Assembly: GCA_014529385.2 (NCBI GenBank)
Contig: JABFUD020000293.1
Coordinates: 1 to 46,108 of the forward strand
From: Adiantum capillus-veneris
Lineage: Eukaryota > Streptophyta > Polypodiopsida > Polypodiales > Pteridaceae
Direction: 5' to 3'
DNA length: 46,108 bases
Shown: positions 44,360 through 46,108 of the stretch, in pieces
Layout: every line of letters starts with the position of its first letter
Position numbering within the stretch: the stretch's first letter is position 1
The notes under the pieces: model-generated
Told to the model about the DNA's origin: nothing
Databases searched by the model: none
What the model saw: only the letters and a program-made list of their open reading frames with translations
Translations under genes and position numbers: made by a program

Positions 44360-46108
44360 TCAACCGAAAAACTGAGCTGAATCTGGGAAATTGTCCACAA
44401 ACTCTGCCACTAGCTCATGGGGCAAAGGAGTCTCACTCATCAGCTTCTTGCCATAATTTTGTAGGAAAGTATACACAGATGGCATTTGGTCACTAAGACT
44501 TAAAACACCTAAAATACAGACAACAAGAAAACATCGTAATTTGGCACCTTGAAACAGACATCGAGGTATAAATCTCTGTAAAATCTATGCATGCTTTGTT
44601 TCCATCCTTCTTTTGGAAAAACACCAAGGCGGAAAGATGCTTACCAATTTCAAGCTCACAGCCATCTTCCTCTTCTCCACCTTCAGCTTCTTCTAAGGTC
44701 TCCTTTTCTAAATCCTGTGCTCTTTGTGCATATCTCTCCAGAAATTGATCCTCAGTTTCTTCAAGCGTTTCATCATCTTCTGAATCCTGTGTATAATGTC
44801 AACCAGAAGGATGAATGGGGCATATTTGCATATAGAGTCACGACATTTGGGTTGACCAATGCTCCAGCTACTTTCAAAAGACTCATGACTCACACAAAAA
44901 GCGAGGAGATAAAATGCACACCAGTATATCGCTATTGAAAATTTCCAAAGAAAGTTTACTTACATCATCCTCCGCATCAGAGTCATCCTCATCCTCATCC
45001 TCCTCCCCGTCATTATCAGCTTCATCTTTGCTCTCCTCCTCAGCCTCTTGCAGCTCTTTAAGCCGTATTGATAGTGTAAGTAGAGAAACAGAAAATTTAC
45101 GCCTAAGATCAAGGACTTTTGCATCCTGAATCACATTCTCCTTGCAAAGCTCTTCAAGCATCCTTAGCAGAACTGCCACTGAAGACATACAAACAGCTTT
45201 GAGCCAAATAAACGGCATCTCGCCGGATTCCTAATCATAGATCTAAGAAAATTCACTGCAGAGGTATACATTACCAGCTATTTTCAGTTCAGATTCCAGT
45301 GTGATCCCCAGAGCCTCTTCTGACAATGATAAGTCTGCAAGGGCTTCCCCCCAAGCCAGCAGTCGTGACCCAGCAGCGTCATTCTCAAACAGAACTCGTG
45401 CAACAGAATTCGGACAACAGACGTAGCACATAGCAATCAACAGCACAAGAGGTTTTGCTAAAGGTGCTTTACGGTTGTTTAGTTGCATCAAGCGCTGAAT
45501 AGCAACTTGAGTGAAACGAACTGAAAGCACAGGTGTTATCTCCTCACTTTCAAATGAAATTCTAGACACCTGGAGAAGAGAATGGCCCAGTCTACAAGCT
45601 CGCCATGTAGCAGCAGGGTATGCTGTTTCTATCCCAGAGCTGAGGAATGTGGTGATCCCTTCTAGAATAGAGCGGGGTCGGACAGGGACAGCTGGAGGAG
45701 GGGGATTGGAGCAAGCGCAAAATGTGGCAACGGGAATTTTCCCTGGAAATTTGAAGCATATAACAAACATAAAAGAAAAAAATTAGATGCAAAGCCATCC
45801 AAACCAAATAAATCAATGCACGTCTGCTTCTTTCAAACCATATTTCTATCAGAATGCCAGTTAGTCTTACTTGTAGCAAGACAATCTCTTTGATGGCATC
45901 AAAGACTGCAAGGTCCTCCTCTTCTTCCCAAGCACTCCATTCAGCAATCAAATCTGACCATGTCGGCAGAATCTCTTCAATTCTCCATTTCACAACAAAG
46001 TCAGCTTCTTTGGCATATTTGATCATCACTACAAGAAGCGCGGATGCATCATTTAGGCAAGATGAAGGTGGGGAGAGATCTGGATTTGGTTCGCTCCTCT
46101 CGAAAAAA
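44360..46108 (-). CDS. Importin-beta-like ARM/HEAT-repeat protein, 3' exons (5' partial)
   Basis: Five minus-strand exons: A 46108-45871, B 45742-45275, C 45178-44964, D 44786-44645, E 44508-44360, all flanked by GT and AG. B to C, C to D and D to E join in phase. A to B is off by one base. The protein is helical (KWRIEEILPTWSDLIAEW, YPAATWRACRLGHSLL, AKPLVLLIAMCYVCCP, LESELKIAVAVLLRMLEEL), then strongly acidic (DNDGEEDEDEDDSDAEDD), and ends PDSAQFFG with a TGA at 44360. Order and phrases resemble the C-terminus of the Arabidopsis importin-beta-like protein At3g17340, from memory rather than a search. Such proteins carry cargo between cytoplasm and nucleus. Most of the gene lies to the right of the window. 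It appears to be a functional host gene. Confidence 0.68.
44798..44892 (+). pseudogene. Gypsy reverse transcriptase scrap inside an intron
   Basis: Within the 177-base intron between exons D and C, and on the opposite strand, about 30 codons read KDEWGIFAYRVTTFGLTNAP and then ATFKRLM. This is the Ty3/gypsy reverse transcriptase region with the FGL.NAP.TF motif. No other part of an element is present. Confidence 0.72.

Overview
The window looks like nuclear DNA of a land plant with a large, repeat-rich genome. The reasons are plant-type GT-AG introns, Ty3/gypsy and Ty1/copia remnants, two CACTA (En/Spm) transposons with TNP2-type transposases, a plant-type hAT transposase with BED and DUF659 domains, and at the right edge the 3' exons of a host gene resembling the plant importin-beta-like ARM-repeat protein At3g17340. 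The sequence alone does not fix the lineage. Nearly everything left of 43.6 kb is mobile DNA in various states of decay. No rRNA, tRNA or CRISPR array was seen.

Layout. 1-1688: 3' end of a Ty3/gypsy polyprotein, where the integrase is followed by an unusual downstream retropepsin-like domain and a basic tail. 1689-9138: CACTA element 1, complete from end to end, with 30-bp terminal inverted repeats and a TTT/TTT target duplication. It carries a decayed TNP2 gene and a second gene (ORF2). 10087-13308: an LTR with a TATA box, a long leader with three spaced palindromes, and a gag-like gene cut off by CACTA element 2. 13309-20242: CACTA element 2, with ORF2 on the minus strand, a 1.4-kb palindromic array in its presumed first intron, and TNP2 on the plus strand. 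21234-23331: broken hAT transposase. 23604-25946: minus-strand, intron-containing gene for an atypical protein kinase, tail to tail with the hAT.

27122-29560: gypsy RNase H/integrase split by a 1.5-kb solo LTR. 31348-32522: weak, unrecognised ORFs. 34370-35705: copia RT/RNase H relic. 36010-38280: minus-strand gypsy gag to RT relic. 38297-40887: inverted duplication of gypsy integrase 3' ends. 41871-41949: a hairpin. 43613-43987: a broken open frame. 44360-46108: minus-strand importin-like gene (five exons seen), one intron of which holds a scrap of gypsy reverse transcriptase.

How it fits together: insertions are nested. CACTA1 lies in gypsy 3' sequence, CACTA2 in a gag-like gene and the solo LTR in an integrase. 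Most transposon genes carry stops and frameshifts. The least damaged coding stretches are the kinase and C-terminal exons at 23604-25684, the gag-like frame at 11977-13010, and the importin-like exons, whose junctions B-C, C-D and D-E join in frame. The most unusual signals are the palindromic array, the kinase gene beside the hAT, and the protease-like domain after the integrase.
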